A stretch of 12,039 nucleotides of DNA from an uncultured Flavobacteriales bacterium (GTDB lineage: Bacteria; Bacteroidota; Bacteroidia; Palsa-965), in contig CAMLEF010000115.1 of the NCBI GenBank assembly GCA_946478675.1, positions 1-12,039 on the forward strand. Reading direction: 5' to 3'. Both the position numbers and the translations under genes were made by a program. The notes below the pieces were generated by a model, which saw nothing but the letters and a program-made list of their open reading frames with translations, was not told where the DNA came from and did not search any database. Below are positions 1 to 5,774 of this stretch, one piece after another (position 1 is the stretch's first letter; each line of letters opens with the position of its first letter).

Positions 1-747
1 CCGTGGTTTTTCACCGGCATACGCGTGCAAACGTTTCCGACCGATCGTCTCAAACTGGAATACTGGGTCATCAACGGATGGCAGACGTACGCCATGTTCA
101 ATGAAGTGCCCGGTTTCGGCATGCAGGCGCAATGGCGGCCGCAGGAATGGATCTCCGTGCTCGGCAGCGCATACGTCGGATGGGATACGCCCAACACGCC
201 TTCACGCACGCGTTTCCATAGCGACAACAGCGTTGTTGTGCGTTACTTCAACCATCCCGGGAATTTCCTTTCGAAAGGCGCGTTCTCGCTCACCGGCGAT
301 ATCGGTTTTGAAAGCGGGGGAGGCGTAGTGCCATTCGGCGGCGACAGCAGTACGCCTTCACAGAACTTTATCAGCGGCATGGTTTATCACCGGTTATGGC
401 TCGGGAAGAAAGAGCATTTCGGCTGGACGATCGGCGGAGGTTTCATTCACAATCCCGGGCGTTACCTCGCGCTGCTGCCCACCGGCGCGGGTGTGCTCAC
501 GCAAAATCCCGGCGATGCATTCGACGGCTGGGACGCGTCCACTTGTGTACAGTACATGCCGAATGAGCACATCACCTGCGGGATCGAATTCGTAACGCGT
601 CACACGAGCGTACCGTATTTTTCCGGTCGCGGCGGACTCACTTCACCCAATGGCTGGAACGCGCCGATCGGCAATCCGAATGGTTTTGTGGCGGACCTTG
701 TCAAAGACGAAAACAGGTTGATTCTCTCGATGATCTTCCGTTTCTGA
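1..747 (+). CDS. Outer-membrane beta-barrel protein, BBP2/OmpL-like (3' part only)
   Basis: The reading frame is open from the first base of the window, so this is the C-terminal ~248 residues of a longer protein; the GTG at 25 is internal, because in-frame codons before it (PWFFTGIR) continue the same pattern. The protein has alternating amphipathic strands rich in aromatic residues and Gly (for example VQTFPTDRLKLEYWVINGW, GMQAQWRPQEW) and ends in the aromatic stretch ILSMIFRF, as expected of a barrel handed to the BAM machinery. Strand style and the 'GMQAQWRPQEWISV' segment recall the putative beta-barrel porin-2 (BBP2) family of Bacteroidota outer-membrane proteins; this is recognition from memory, not a search. 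Transport substrate is unknown. It is followed after 45 bases by the metal-ligand-rich gene on the same strand, with no hairpin terminator seen between them. Confidence 0.75.
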   Translation, partial: PWFFTGIRVQTFPTDRLKLEYWVINGWQTYAMFNEVPGFGMQAQWRPQEWISVLGSAYVGWDTPNTPSRTRFHSDNSVVVRYFNHPGNFLSKGAFSLTGDIGFESGGGVVPFGGDSSTPSQNFISGMVYHRLWLGKKEHFGWTIGGGFIHNPGRYLALLPTGAGVLTQNPGDAFDGWDASTCVQYMPNEHITCGIEFVTRHTSVPYFSGRGGLTSPNGWNAPIGNPNGFVADLVKDENRLILSMIFRF

Positions 748-759
748 AGTTGCGATTCG

Positions 760-767
760 TATATTCG
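760..767 (+). promoter_or_regulatory. Possible -7 box for the Met/Cys/His-rich gene
   Basis: TATATTCG matches the Bacteroidota -7 consensus TAnnTTTG at all but one fixed position and lies 25 bases before the ATG at 793. There is no clear TTTG at the -33 position (a TTTC lies 15 bases upstream). Weak; transcription could also come through from the barrel gene. Confidence 0.25.
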
Positions 768-792
768 TAATCATCGAAATCCGCAACACACC

Positions 793-1305
793 ATGAAAAA
801 ACTCACTCTCCTTGCTGCCGGCGTGCTGCTGGCGCTGATCGGTTTCATCGCTGTACTTTATTTTCTCCCCGGCTCCAACTGCTGCGGGCACGAACAACGC
901 TGCGAAAAAGAATGGAAAGACGGCGACGGCTGCATGCACAAAGAAATGCGCGACGGCGAAGGCATGCAATGTCCGCACGGTGAAATGCACGGCGGTTGCG
1001 GCGACATGAAAATGGAAGGCGGCTGTGACGACATGAAAATGCACGGTGGTTGCGGCGACATGAAAATGGAAGGCGGCTGCTCACACGGTCAAATGGAAAT
1101 GCACGGCGGCTGCGGCGGCGATATGAAGATGAACGGCGATAGCGGCTGCTCCATGAAGATGCCGATGATGGGTTGCGGCGGCATGCACGGCTGTTGCTGC
1201 TGCTGCATGATGATGATGCACGGCGGCATGGATCATTGCATGATAAACGACAGCATGAAGATGGACACTGCGCGCATGAAGATGAAAGTGCGCGGGAAGA
1301 TTTAA
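793..1305 (+). CDS. Membrane-anchored Met/Cys/His-rich repeat protein, putative metal binder
   Basis: 170 residues. Residues 1-27 (MKKLTLLAAGVLLALIGFIA then VLYFLPG) form a signal peptide or signal anchor; no good lipobox is present. Everything after it is a low-complexity domain with about 18 Cys, 29 Met and 10 His. From residue 66 to about 123 it consists of 9-11 residue units of the form HGGCGDMKM / EGGCDDMKM (units at 988, 1015, 1042, 1069, 1102 and 1132). It then runs into MGCGGMHG, five consecutive Cys, four consecutive Met, and a Met-Lys-rich basic tail ending VRGKI. Such spacing of thioether, thiol and imidazole groups is typical of soft-metal (copper, silver, zinc) binding proteins; no metal, partner or family can be named from the sequence. 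The domain is expected in the periplasm. The stop codon abuts the start of the next gene. Evidence for translation: the reading frame keeps the amino-acid repeat while third codon positions vary (cac ggc ggt/ggc tgc). Confidence 0.8.
   Translation: MKKLTLLAAGVLLALIGFIAVLYFLPGSNCCGHEQRCEKEWKDGDGCMHKEMRDGEGMQCPHGEMHGGCGDMKMEGGCDDMKMHGGCGDMKMEGGCSHGQMEMHGGCGGDMKMNGDSGCSMKMPMMGCGGMHGCCCCCMMMMHGGMDHCMINDSMKMDTARMKMKVRGKI
988..1161 (+). repeat. In-gene tandem repeat encoding xGGCxDMKM units
   Basis: Six consecutive 27-33 base units inside the Met/Cys/His-rich gene. Three units of exactly 27 bases (988-1014, 1015-1041, 1042-1068) alternate HGGC and EGGC openings, so the higher-order period is about 54 bases. 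Later units carry small insertions (1069-1101, 1102-1131, 1132-1161). The array could expand or contract by slippage or recombination, changing the number of metal-ligand modules. Confidence 0.85.
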
Positions 1306-1308
1306 GTG

Positions 1309-1983
1309 ATGCGCTTCGCAATTTTGATCCTGCTCGTATTCGCTTCTTGTGGAAACAATTCGCAGGAAGACGATCGGAGCAAATATCTTGCAAGGGCCAG
1401 CAGCACGTTTACCCAGCAGGCGATTTCCTTTCGGATAGTTGAGGATGCAACTTCTTTGCTTGAAAGAAGAATTGATAGTCTGCATGCCAACAATAAGCTT
1501 GCTGATTCTCTTTTCCAGGTCTCCCAATCTTTTCGTGAGGAATTTACCGTGCTGATGGCGCAGCTAAGCGAGGTAAGGAGCAAAATTGTTTCGAACTGTG
1601 AACACGTGAGCGAAACCGAAGCGGATACCTTAAGTCTTCGTTATTTTCAATTTCCCCGCGATATCGTGAATCCTGAAAAAGTTATGTTAGGCAACGACAT
1701 GCGGGATGTGTCAGGCTTTGAGGCGCACAAGTTGCATAGGGAACTTGTTGTGCTGCATGACAAAACCAAAGTGCTGGATCCGGGTAACAGGAACGCAACG
1801 CTCAACGAGCTTATTCCTAAAGAACTTTACGACGAAAAAATGGATAAGATGATCAGTTGGGAGTGGTATAACTTCTATCACAAGGACGAAGTAGCCGTTT
1901 TATTCCAGCTGAAGCAGATCGGGCTGACTGCGCTCGCCGCACGCAACGCGGTAGATGTGATGGTTCTTTCGAAAGCCCAATAA
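1309..1983 (+). CDS. Lipoprotein with a GldM N-terminal-like domain (uncharacterised)
   Basis: 224 residues from the ATG at 1309; the GTG at 1306, directly after the preceding TAA, is an alternative start. Residues 1-13 are hydrophobic and end FAS before Cys14, followed by GNNS: a plausible though not ideal lipobox, so the mature protein would be lipid-anchored. The rest is mainly helical with long heptad-like stretches (about 40-100). KVMLGND (124-130), then a helix, then SWEWYNFYH (183-191) and a final amphipathic helix ending near VMVLSKAQ, have the order and spacing I recall from the first periplasmic domain of GldM/PorM, the inner-membrane rotor part of the type IX secretion and gliding motor ('..RVMI.. 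helix ..SWE..FF.H.. helix'). The transmembrane helix and later domains of GldM are absent. The resemblance is from memory and remote. Base composition is visibly more AT-rich than the flanking genes. Immediate adjacency suggests translational coupling to the Met/Cys/His-rich protein. Confidence 0.75.
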   Translation: MRFAILILLVFASCGNNSQEDDRSKYLARASSTFTQQAISFRIVEDATSLLERRIDSLHANNKLADSLFQVSQSFREEFTVLMAQLSEVRSKIVSNCEHVSETEADTLSLRYFQFPRDIVNPEKVMLGNDMRDVSGFEAHKLHRELVVLHDKTKVLDPGNRNATLNELIPKELYDEKMDKMISWEWYNFYHKDEVAVLFQLKQIGLTALAARNAVDVMVLSKAQ

Positions 1984-2062
1984 CGATCTGGCCTGCGTAA
2001 AATCTGTTTTCTTTTCGTGTGGTTGGGAGCAGAAGCGGTTGTGCTTTTTACATACAGTTGTC

Positions 2063-2160
2063 GCGCTATTCCTGCCCGACTGCGCCATTCAGGCGGGCGC
2101 TGCAAGTCCTCGGGTGCAGCAGAACGAAGCGCCTGCTCCGCATCTGCTTTGTTCGCTTCA
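2063..2160. repeat. Structured GC-rich intergenic repeat-like island
   Basis: Several short inverted repeats are packed here. GCCCG-A-CTG (2074-2082) pairs with CAG-G-CGGGC (2090-2098) around a 7-base loop. GCTGCA (2099-2104) pairs with TGCAGC (2115-2120). GAAGCG (2126-2131) pairs with CGCTTC (2154-2159). None has a T-tract typical of a terminator. The density of hairpins and the position between a + gene and a - gene suggest a dispersed REP-like intergenic element; copies elsewhere in the genome cannot be checked here. Confidence 0.4.
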
Positions 2161-2508
2161 CCCTCCGGGCTTTTCGCTGCTATCACGGCTGTGCAGAAAC
2201 TTCTGTTCTTTCTTCTGTAAGGAGCCAATGAAACAGAAGTAGATGTTTTTCTCAAGATCTGCTCTGCTTCGATCATCAAAGGCTCCTTCGATTAATGCTC
2301 CATTCACAATTCCTTTGTACACTCCATTATTCAGGAGGCTATCATCATACCGCGATGTCAGCATGAAAAGTGCTGCTTGCCTATCATCAAATTTTACACT
2401 GACATCCGCATGAAATATCAGGCAGGAGGGAGAGAGAATTTTAATGATTTCTCCCTGAATAATATTTCGCCCTTCTGGATTTTTAAAATCCCAGGGTTCG
2501 CTAATCAT
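2158..2508 (-). CDS. Hypothetical small protein, AT-rich
   Basis: 116 residues from the ATG at 2508; a GTG at 2529 would add seven residues. Not recognised. The protein begins MISEPWDFKNPEG and looks like a single compact alpha/beta domain: two strands (GEIIKIL, LIFHADVSV), a helix-containing middle, then NGVYKGIVNGALIEG and NIYFCFIGSLQKKE. There is no signal peptide or membrane helix, so it is probably cytoplasmic. The last ~15 residues (EQKFLHSRDSSEKPGG) have a different character and are encoded by the edge of the neighbouring GC-rich repeat island. This suggests that the original stop was lost or that the repeat inserted near the 3' end. The gene is clearly more AT-rich than the Clp region. 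It is separated from the upstream gene by a hairpin terminator, so it needs its own promoter, which I could not identify. Confidence 0.6.
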   Translation of the reverse strand: MISEPWDFKNPEGRNIIQGEIIKILSPSCLIFHADVSVKFDDRQAALFMLTSRYDDSLLNNGVYKGIVNGALIEGAFDDRSRADLEKNIYFCFIGSLQKKEQKFLHSRDSSEKPGG

Positions 2509-2561
2509 TATGAGATATTTTGAATTCACAAGCAGTACAGAAATGAGACTGTATATTAAAC

Positions 2562-2595
2562 AAAAACGCCGCTCCCAATCGAAGCGGCGTTTTTT
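2562..2595 (-). terminator. Rho-independent terminator, bidirectional shape
   Basis: A perfect 7-bp core, CGCCGCT (2567-2573) with AGCGGCG (2583-2589), encloses a 9-base loop and is flanked by A5 on the left (2562-2566) and T6 on the right (2590-2595). On the minus strand it lies 18 bases past the stop of the 2613-2972 gene and ends in a T-run, so it terminates that gene. The flanking T-run on the + strand lets it work in the other direction too. Confidence 0.9.
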
Positions 2596-2612
2596 ATTGC
2601 AAAGTCTTACGC

Positions 2613-2972
2613 TTACAGCATGCGCAGCGCATTCGACAGGCGCGTGAACTCGGAGTTCATCTTCGCCAGGCCGATCACACCGCCCGACCAGCCGGTCATG
2701 CCTTTTTTGAATTCGAGCACCGTTGCGTCGCCGCTGGGCTGGATCGCGAAATCGAACGTGTAGCGTTTCACGAAAGCGCCGAAAAGAATGCGCATGATCG
2801 TGCTGCCGATGCCGTAGGTGCCGCGGTACGGATCACCGCTCTCGAGCTTGTAGCCCTGGCTGGCGAAGAACGCCTGCAGCGTTTGTGCTACCTGCTCCGG
2901 GCGGGCGTTGGCGTAGGTGAAATAATGGTTCTTGTTGTTCTCCTGGAAATTAACGAGTTGAAAAGTCGGCAT
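2613..2972 (-). CDS. Conserved-looking hypothetical protein (119 aa)
   Basis: The ATG at 2972 is preferred over the far upstream in-frame codon at 3026, because a good promoter (-33 TTTG at 3024-3027, -7 box at 2996-3003) lies between them. The protein starts MPTFQLVNFQENNKNHYF. It has a helix around residues 25-42 (RPEQVAQTLQAFFASQGYKLE), a Gly-rich turn (DPYRGTYGIGS), strands (KRYTFDFAIQP, ATVLEFKKGM), then TGWSGGVIGLAKMNSEF and a C-terminal helix. There is no signal peptide; the IMRILFGAFV segment is hydrophobic but short. I do not recognise a named family. The arrangement, with a Trp-Ser-Gly-Gly turn before the last helix, looks like a small alpha/beta domain that could sit at a membrane. 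It is monocistronic by its own promoter and terminator. Confidence 0.8.
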   Translation of the reverse strand: MPTFQLVNFQENNKNHYFTYANARPEQVAQTLQAFFASQGYKLESGDPYRGTYGIGSTIMRILFGAFVKRYTFDFAIQPSGDATVLEFKKGMTGWSGGVIGLAKMNSEFTRLSNALRML

Positions 2973-2995
2973 TGTAGGTTGGTTTAGTGGTGGGT

Positions 2996-3027
2996 TAAAA
3001 GTAGAAAAGGAGCGTAACCTGCGCAAA
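2996..3027 (-). promoter_or_regulatory. Bacteroidota-type promoter for the 2613-2972 gene
   Basis: Read on the minus strand, TTTG (3027-3024) is followed by a 20-base spacer and TACTTTTA (3003-2996), one mismatch from TAnnTTTG. Both the boxes and the spacing fit the Bacteroidota housekeeping promoter. The predicted transcript start is about 15 bases before the ATG at 2972. Confidence 0.55.
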
Positions 3028-3053
3028 CGAAAACCGTTTCAGCGTCTTCATTT

Positions 3054-3518
3054 TCAGGGCAGAATACCGCCGCCCTGCGTCACTTCGAAACGCCCCATAT
3101 AAAGCATCGATGCGGTATTGCTGAGCATTTCAAAATTCGTGTTCGTGACGGAAGAAATGATCATCCTTCGCTGTCCGCCCGAAGGCGTGACCACCAGCTG
3201 GTGCCGCGGTTCGGAAACACTGCCCGCAATGTTCGAACGCAATGTCACGTGCACGACCTGCGCATGCGGATAAAACACCGTCTTCCCGTACAGGTATTCG
3301 AATCGCCAGCCGTTCTCATCCAGCACCACTTTTCGTCCGCCCGCGATCAGGCTCAGACCCATCATCAGCAGCAACCCGCCGCCGGCATTGTTCAGCCAGT
3401 GATAATGATAATGCGGATGCGCCAGGTACGGCCACGCGATAATTCCCGCGCCCAGCAGGAGCGTCACACCCGCCGAAACCAGCATGCGCACTTTTACTTC
3501 GGAAACCACAGGATGCAT
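3054..3518 (-). CDS. Two-helix membrane protein with PH-like C-terminal domain
   Basis: 154 residues. There are two hydrophobic segments, about residues 12-33 (MLVSAGVTLLLGAGIIAW..) and 43-60 (AGGGLLLMMGLSLIAGG), joined by a His/Tyr-rich hairpin loop (HPHYHYHW). A soluble domain of about 90 residues follows. Its strands (KVVLDENGWRFEYLYG, TVFYPHAQVVHVTLRS, HQLVVTPSGGQRRMIIS) and final helix (NFEMLSNTASMLYMGRF) resemble the bacterial PH-like domains found after two membrane helices in many small membrane proteins. Both ends of the membrane hairpin, and so the C-terminal domain, would face the cytoplasm. Function is unknown. A weak -7-like box (AATCTTTG on the minus strand, 3543-3536) precedes the ATG at 3518; it lies only about 18 bases before the start, so the leader would be very short. 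Confidence 0.75.
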   Translation of the reverse strand: MHPVVSEVKVRMLVSAGVTLLLGAGIIAWPYLAHPHYHYHWLNNAGGGLLLMMGLSLIAGGRKVVLDENGWRFEYLYGKTVFYPHAQVVHVTLRSNIAGSVSEPRHQLVVTPSGGQRRMIISSVTNTNFEMLSNTASMLYMGRFEVTQGGGILP

Positions 3519-3558
3519 GACAGCAGATCTTTTTTCAAAGATTGAAAAAATCCGGACG

Positions 3559-3586
3559 AAAAAAAGCCCCGCATTCCTGCTGGGCT
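3559..3586 (-). terminator. clpX terminator
   Basis: On the minus strand AGCCC (3586-3582) pairs with GGGCT (3569-3565). An inner GCA/TGC pairing closes a four-base loop after one mismatch, and seven T residues follow (3565-3559). It lies 55 bases past the clpX stop codon. Confidence 0.85.
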
Positions 3587-3607
3587 CTCTCGATTAAAAA
3601 TGGAATA

Positions 3608-3638
3608 ACTCCGGACTCCGGACTAAAAACTCCGAACT
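3608..3638. repeat. Short ACTCCGG heptamer repeat
   Basis: Two adjacent copies of ACTCCGG (3608-3614, 3615-3621) followed by ACT, four A and ACTCCGAACT (3629-3638), in the 3' untranslated region between the clpX stop and its terminator. No function is evident. Confidence 0.6.
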
Positions 3639-3640
3639 CA

Positions 3641-4891
3641 TCAAGCGACTTTCAATTTCTCCATCCGCGCTTTCTCCAGCTTTTCTTTCGCATAGGGAAG
3701 CGTGATGTGGAAACGTTTCGCGCTCGGATCGGAAGGAATATCGTACATCGCGTCGATCATCACGGCTTCGCAGATGGAGCGCAGACCGCGGGCGCCGAGT
3801 TTGTATTCCATCGCTTTCGAAACGATGTGATCGAACACGTCGTCATCGAACGTGAGCTTCACGTTGTCGAGCTCGAACAGGCGAACGTACTGCTTCACGA
3901 GCGCGTTCTTCGGTTCGGTGAGGATGCGGCGGAGCGCGCCTTCGTCGAGCGGGTTCAGATGCGCAAGCACCGGCAGTCGGCCGATGAGCTCAGGAATGAG
4001 GCCGAACGATTTCAAATCCTGCGGCACGATGTACTGCAGCAGGTTGTCTTTATCGATGCTGTGGTTCTCGGTGCTGGCGGTGTAGCCGATCGTCTGCGTC
4101 TGGATGCGGCGCGCGATCTTTTTGTCGATGCCGTCGAATGCGCCGCCGCAGATGAACAGGATGTTGCGCGTGTTCACCTGGATCATTTTCTGCTCCGGGT
4201 GCTTGCGGCCGCCCTGCGGGGGAACGTTCACGATGCTGCCTTCGAGCATCTTCAGCAGCGCCTGCTGTACGCCTTCACCGGAAACGTCGCGCGTGATGGA
4301 CGGGTTGTCGCTCTTGCGCGCAATCTTGTCGATCTCGTCGATGAACACAATGCCGCGTTCCGCAGAAGCGACGTCGTAATCCGCCGCCTGCAGCAACCGC
4401 ACGAGAATGCTTTCGACGTCTTCACCGACATAACCGGCTTCCGTCAGCACGGTAGCGTCGGCGATGCAGAAAGGAACGTTGAGCAGCTTGGCGATGGTGC
4501 GCGCGAGCAGCGTTTTGCCGGTACCCGTTTCTCCGACGAGCACGATGTTCGATTTCTCGATATCGATCTCTTCGACGTTCTTCTTGCCGGGTTTCTGCGC
4601 AATGCGTTTGTAATGGTTGTAAACGGCGACGGAGAGCACTTTTTTCGCGTCTTCCTGACCGATCACGTATTCGTCGAGATGACGCTTGATCTCTGCCGGT
4701 TTCAGCAGCGTGAGCGCTGAATTGATGGCCTGGTTCTTCTTCGCGTCCTGCTCTTCCTTGACGATACGGTAAGCCTGCTGGATGCACTGATCACAGATGT
4801 GACCCTGGATGCCGGCAATCAGCACTAAGGTGTCCTGCTTATCGCGACCGCAGAAGGAGCAATGGATATGGGTTTCTTTCGTTGTGGCCAT
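3641..4891 (-). CDS. clpX: ClpX, ATP-dependent unfoldase of the ClpXP protease
   Basis: 416 residues, the usual length. ClpX is a hexameric AAA+ ring in the cytoplasm that recognises degrons, unfolds the substrate and threads it into ClpP. The N-terminal zinc-binding domain has C11-x2-C14 and C33-x2-C36. The AAA+ core shows Walker A GETGTGKT (120-127), pore-1 loop GYVG (153-156), Walker B IVFIDEID (181-188), the pore RKH loop (229-231) and the sensor-2 box LGARGLRS near the C-terminus. The ClpP-docking tripeptide is IGY (268-270) rather than the IGF of E. coli; a tyrosine there is, as I recall, normal in Bacteroidota. The start at 4891 gives [14 protein letters not shown], with the zinc motif at the expected distance. 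It lies 119 bases downstream of clpP, with a hairpin and T-tract in the gap, so it may be partly transcribed independently of tig-clpP. Confidence 0.98.
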   Translation of the reverse strand: MATTKETHIHCSFCGRDKQDTLVLIAGIQGHICDQCIQQAYRIVKEEQDAKKNQAINSALTLLKPAEIKRHLDEYVIGQEDAKKVLSVAVYNHYKRIAQKPGKKNVEEIDIEKSNIVLVGETGTGKTLLARTIAKLLNVPFCIADATVLTEAGYVGEDVESILVRLLQAADYDVASAERGIVFIDEIDKIARKSDNPSITRDVSGEGVQQALLKMLEGSIVNVPPQGGRKHPEQKMIQVNTRNILFICGGAFDGIDKKIARRIQTQTIGYTASTENHSIDKDNLLQYIVPQDLKSFGLIPELIGRLPVLAHLNPLDEGALRRILTEPKNALVKQYVRLFELDNVKLTFDDDVFDHIVSKAMEYKLGARGLRSICEAVMIDAMYDIPSDPSAKRFHITLPYAKEKLEKARMEKLKVA

Positions 4892-4930
4892 GAAGGGGAA
4901 ATAAGGATTTGTAAACGCGCAGCAGGACTA

Positions 4931-4938
4931 TAAATTTA
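4931..4938 (-). promoter_or_regulatory. Possible -7 box for clpX
   Basis: TAAATTTA (self-complementary) matches TAnnTTTG at all but the last position and lies 39 bases before the clpX ATG, just past the T-tract of the clpP hairpin. A TTTC lies about 15 bases upstream instead of a well-spaced TTTG, so support is weak. Confidence 0.3.
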
Positions 4939-4940
4939 CG

Positions 4941-5001
4941 GAAAAAGAAAAGCGAAAGCAGCGCCGTTTCAGGGAAAATTCCTGCTACGCACGCTGCTTC
5001 C
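4941..5001 (-). terminator. Hairpin and T-tract after clpP (terminator or attenuator)
   Basis: On the minus strand GGAAGCAGCG (5001-4992) pairs with CGCTGCTTTC (4963-4954) over ten positions, with one G-U wobble. The 28-base loop contains an inner CAGG/CCTG pairing. A T-rich run (TTTTCTTTTT, 4951-4942) follows. The hairpin begins about 10 bases past the clpP stop. The long loop makes it less canonical than the other two terminators here, so partial read-through into clpX is likely. Confidence 0.65.
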
Positions 5002-5010
5002 CGGTATTGT

Positions 5011-5691
5011 TTACTTCGGACGGCGAACGAGGATCTCGTCGATCATGCCGTAAGCTTTCGCTTCTTCGGCCGTCATCCAGTAGTCACGGTCGGAATCCGC
5101 CCAGACTTTCTCGTAGGATTGTCCGCTGTGATGCGCGATGATATCGTAAAGCTCTTTTTTAAGCTTCATGATCTCGCGTGCGGTGATCTCGATGTCGGAA
5201 GCTTGTCCTTCAGCGCCACCGAGCGGCTGGTGGATCATCACGCGTGCGTGGGGCAGGGCGGAGCGCTTGCCTTTTGCGCCGGCGCACTGGAGCACCGCAC
5301 CCATAGAAGCGGCCATGCCCGTGCAGATCGTCGCCACCTGCGGGTGGATCAGCTGCATCGTGTCGTAAATGCCCAGTCCGGCATACACCGAACCGCCGGG
5401 CGAGTTGACGTAGATCTGGATGTCTTTCTTCGAATCCGACGACTCGAGGAAAAGCAGCTGCGCCTGGATGATGTTCGCGACCTGGTCGTTGATGGCCGTG
5501 CCGAGGAAGATGATACGGTCGATCATCAGGCGGTCAAATACCGACATCGAGGTACCCGTTACCGGGCGGTCTTCGATGATCATCGGTGTCATGCCACGCG
5601 GGGTCGACGCAGAAATGTAGTCATGAAGCGTCAGGCTGTTGATGCCCATGTGCTTCACAGCATATTTATGGAACTCTTTGTTGTCAGACAT
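5011..5691 (-). CDS. clpP: ClpP, ATP-dependent Clp protease proteolytic subunit
   Basis: 226 residues. ClpP is the serine peptidase that forms a double-heptamer chamber in the cytoplasm and degrades proteins fed by ClpX. The catalytic triad is complete: Ser129 in GMAASMGA, His154 in MIHQPLGG and Asp203 in SDRDYWM, exactly 31 residues beyond the E. coli positions. The oligomerisation and substrate-strand motif NSPGGSV (96-102) is intact. The protein has an N-terminal extension of about 33 residues (MSDNKEFHKYAVKHMGINS...) before the MTPMIIEDR segment where many ClpPs begin. The extension reads as genuine and similar ones are usual in Bacteroidota, so the ATG at 5691 is kept. The spacer of 83 bases to tig contains no terminator, so co-transcription with tig is likely. 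Confidence 0.98.
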   Translation of the reverse strand: MSDNKEFHKYAVKHMGINSLTLHDYISASTPRGMTPMIIEDRPVTGTSMSVFDRLMIDRIIFLGTAINDQVANIIQAQLLFLESSDSKKDIQIYVNSPGGSVYAGLGIYDTMQLIHPQVATICTGMAASMGAVLQCAGAKGKRSALPHARVMIHQPLGGAEGQASDIEITAREIMKLKKELYDIIAHHSGQSYEKVWADSDRDYWMTAEEAKAYGMIDEILVRRPK

Positions 5692-5723
5692 AAGGGTCGT
5701 TTATGGTTATGGATTTCTTCAGT

Positions 5724-5757
5724 CAATATTCCTGCCGCAACGATTTTCCTGCCACAA
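5724..5757. repeat. Tandem 17-bp direct repeat between tig and clpP
   Basis: CAATATTCCTGCCGCAA (5724-5740) is followed at once by CGATTTTCCTGCCACAA (5741-5757); the two share 14 of 17 bases. The pair lies in the 83-base spacer, 33 bases before the clpP ATG in the transcribed direction. It could be an operator, an RNA processing or binding site, or a chance duplication. Confidence 0.7.
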
Positions 5758-5774
5758 TGTCGTGCCGGATGTGC

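Noticed and set aside
643..1527. Minus-strand frames across the Met/Cys/His-rich gene (His/Ala-rich and Arg/Ser-rich)
   Set aside because: Low-complexity translations forced by the repeats of the + strand gene. The + frame has a proper signal sequence, start and coupled neighbour.
2017..2242. Several + strand frames of about 67 codons
   Set aside because: They lie over the hairpin-rich repeat island and the minus-strand gene and have no protein-like features.
3542..4720. Long + strand open frame (392 codons) opposite clpX
   Set aside because: It is antisense to an unmistakable clpX. The translation is the Arg/Val/Phe/His-rich composition typical of the complement of a GC-rich gene, with no domain.
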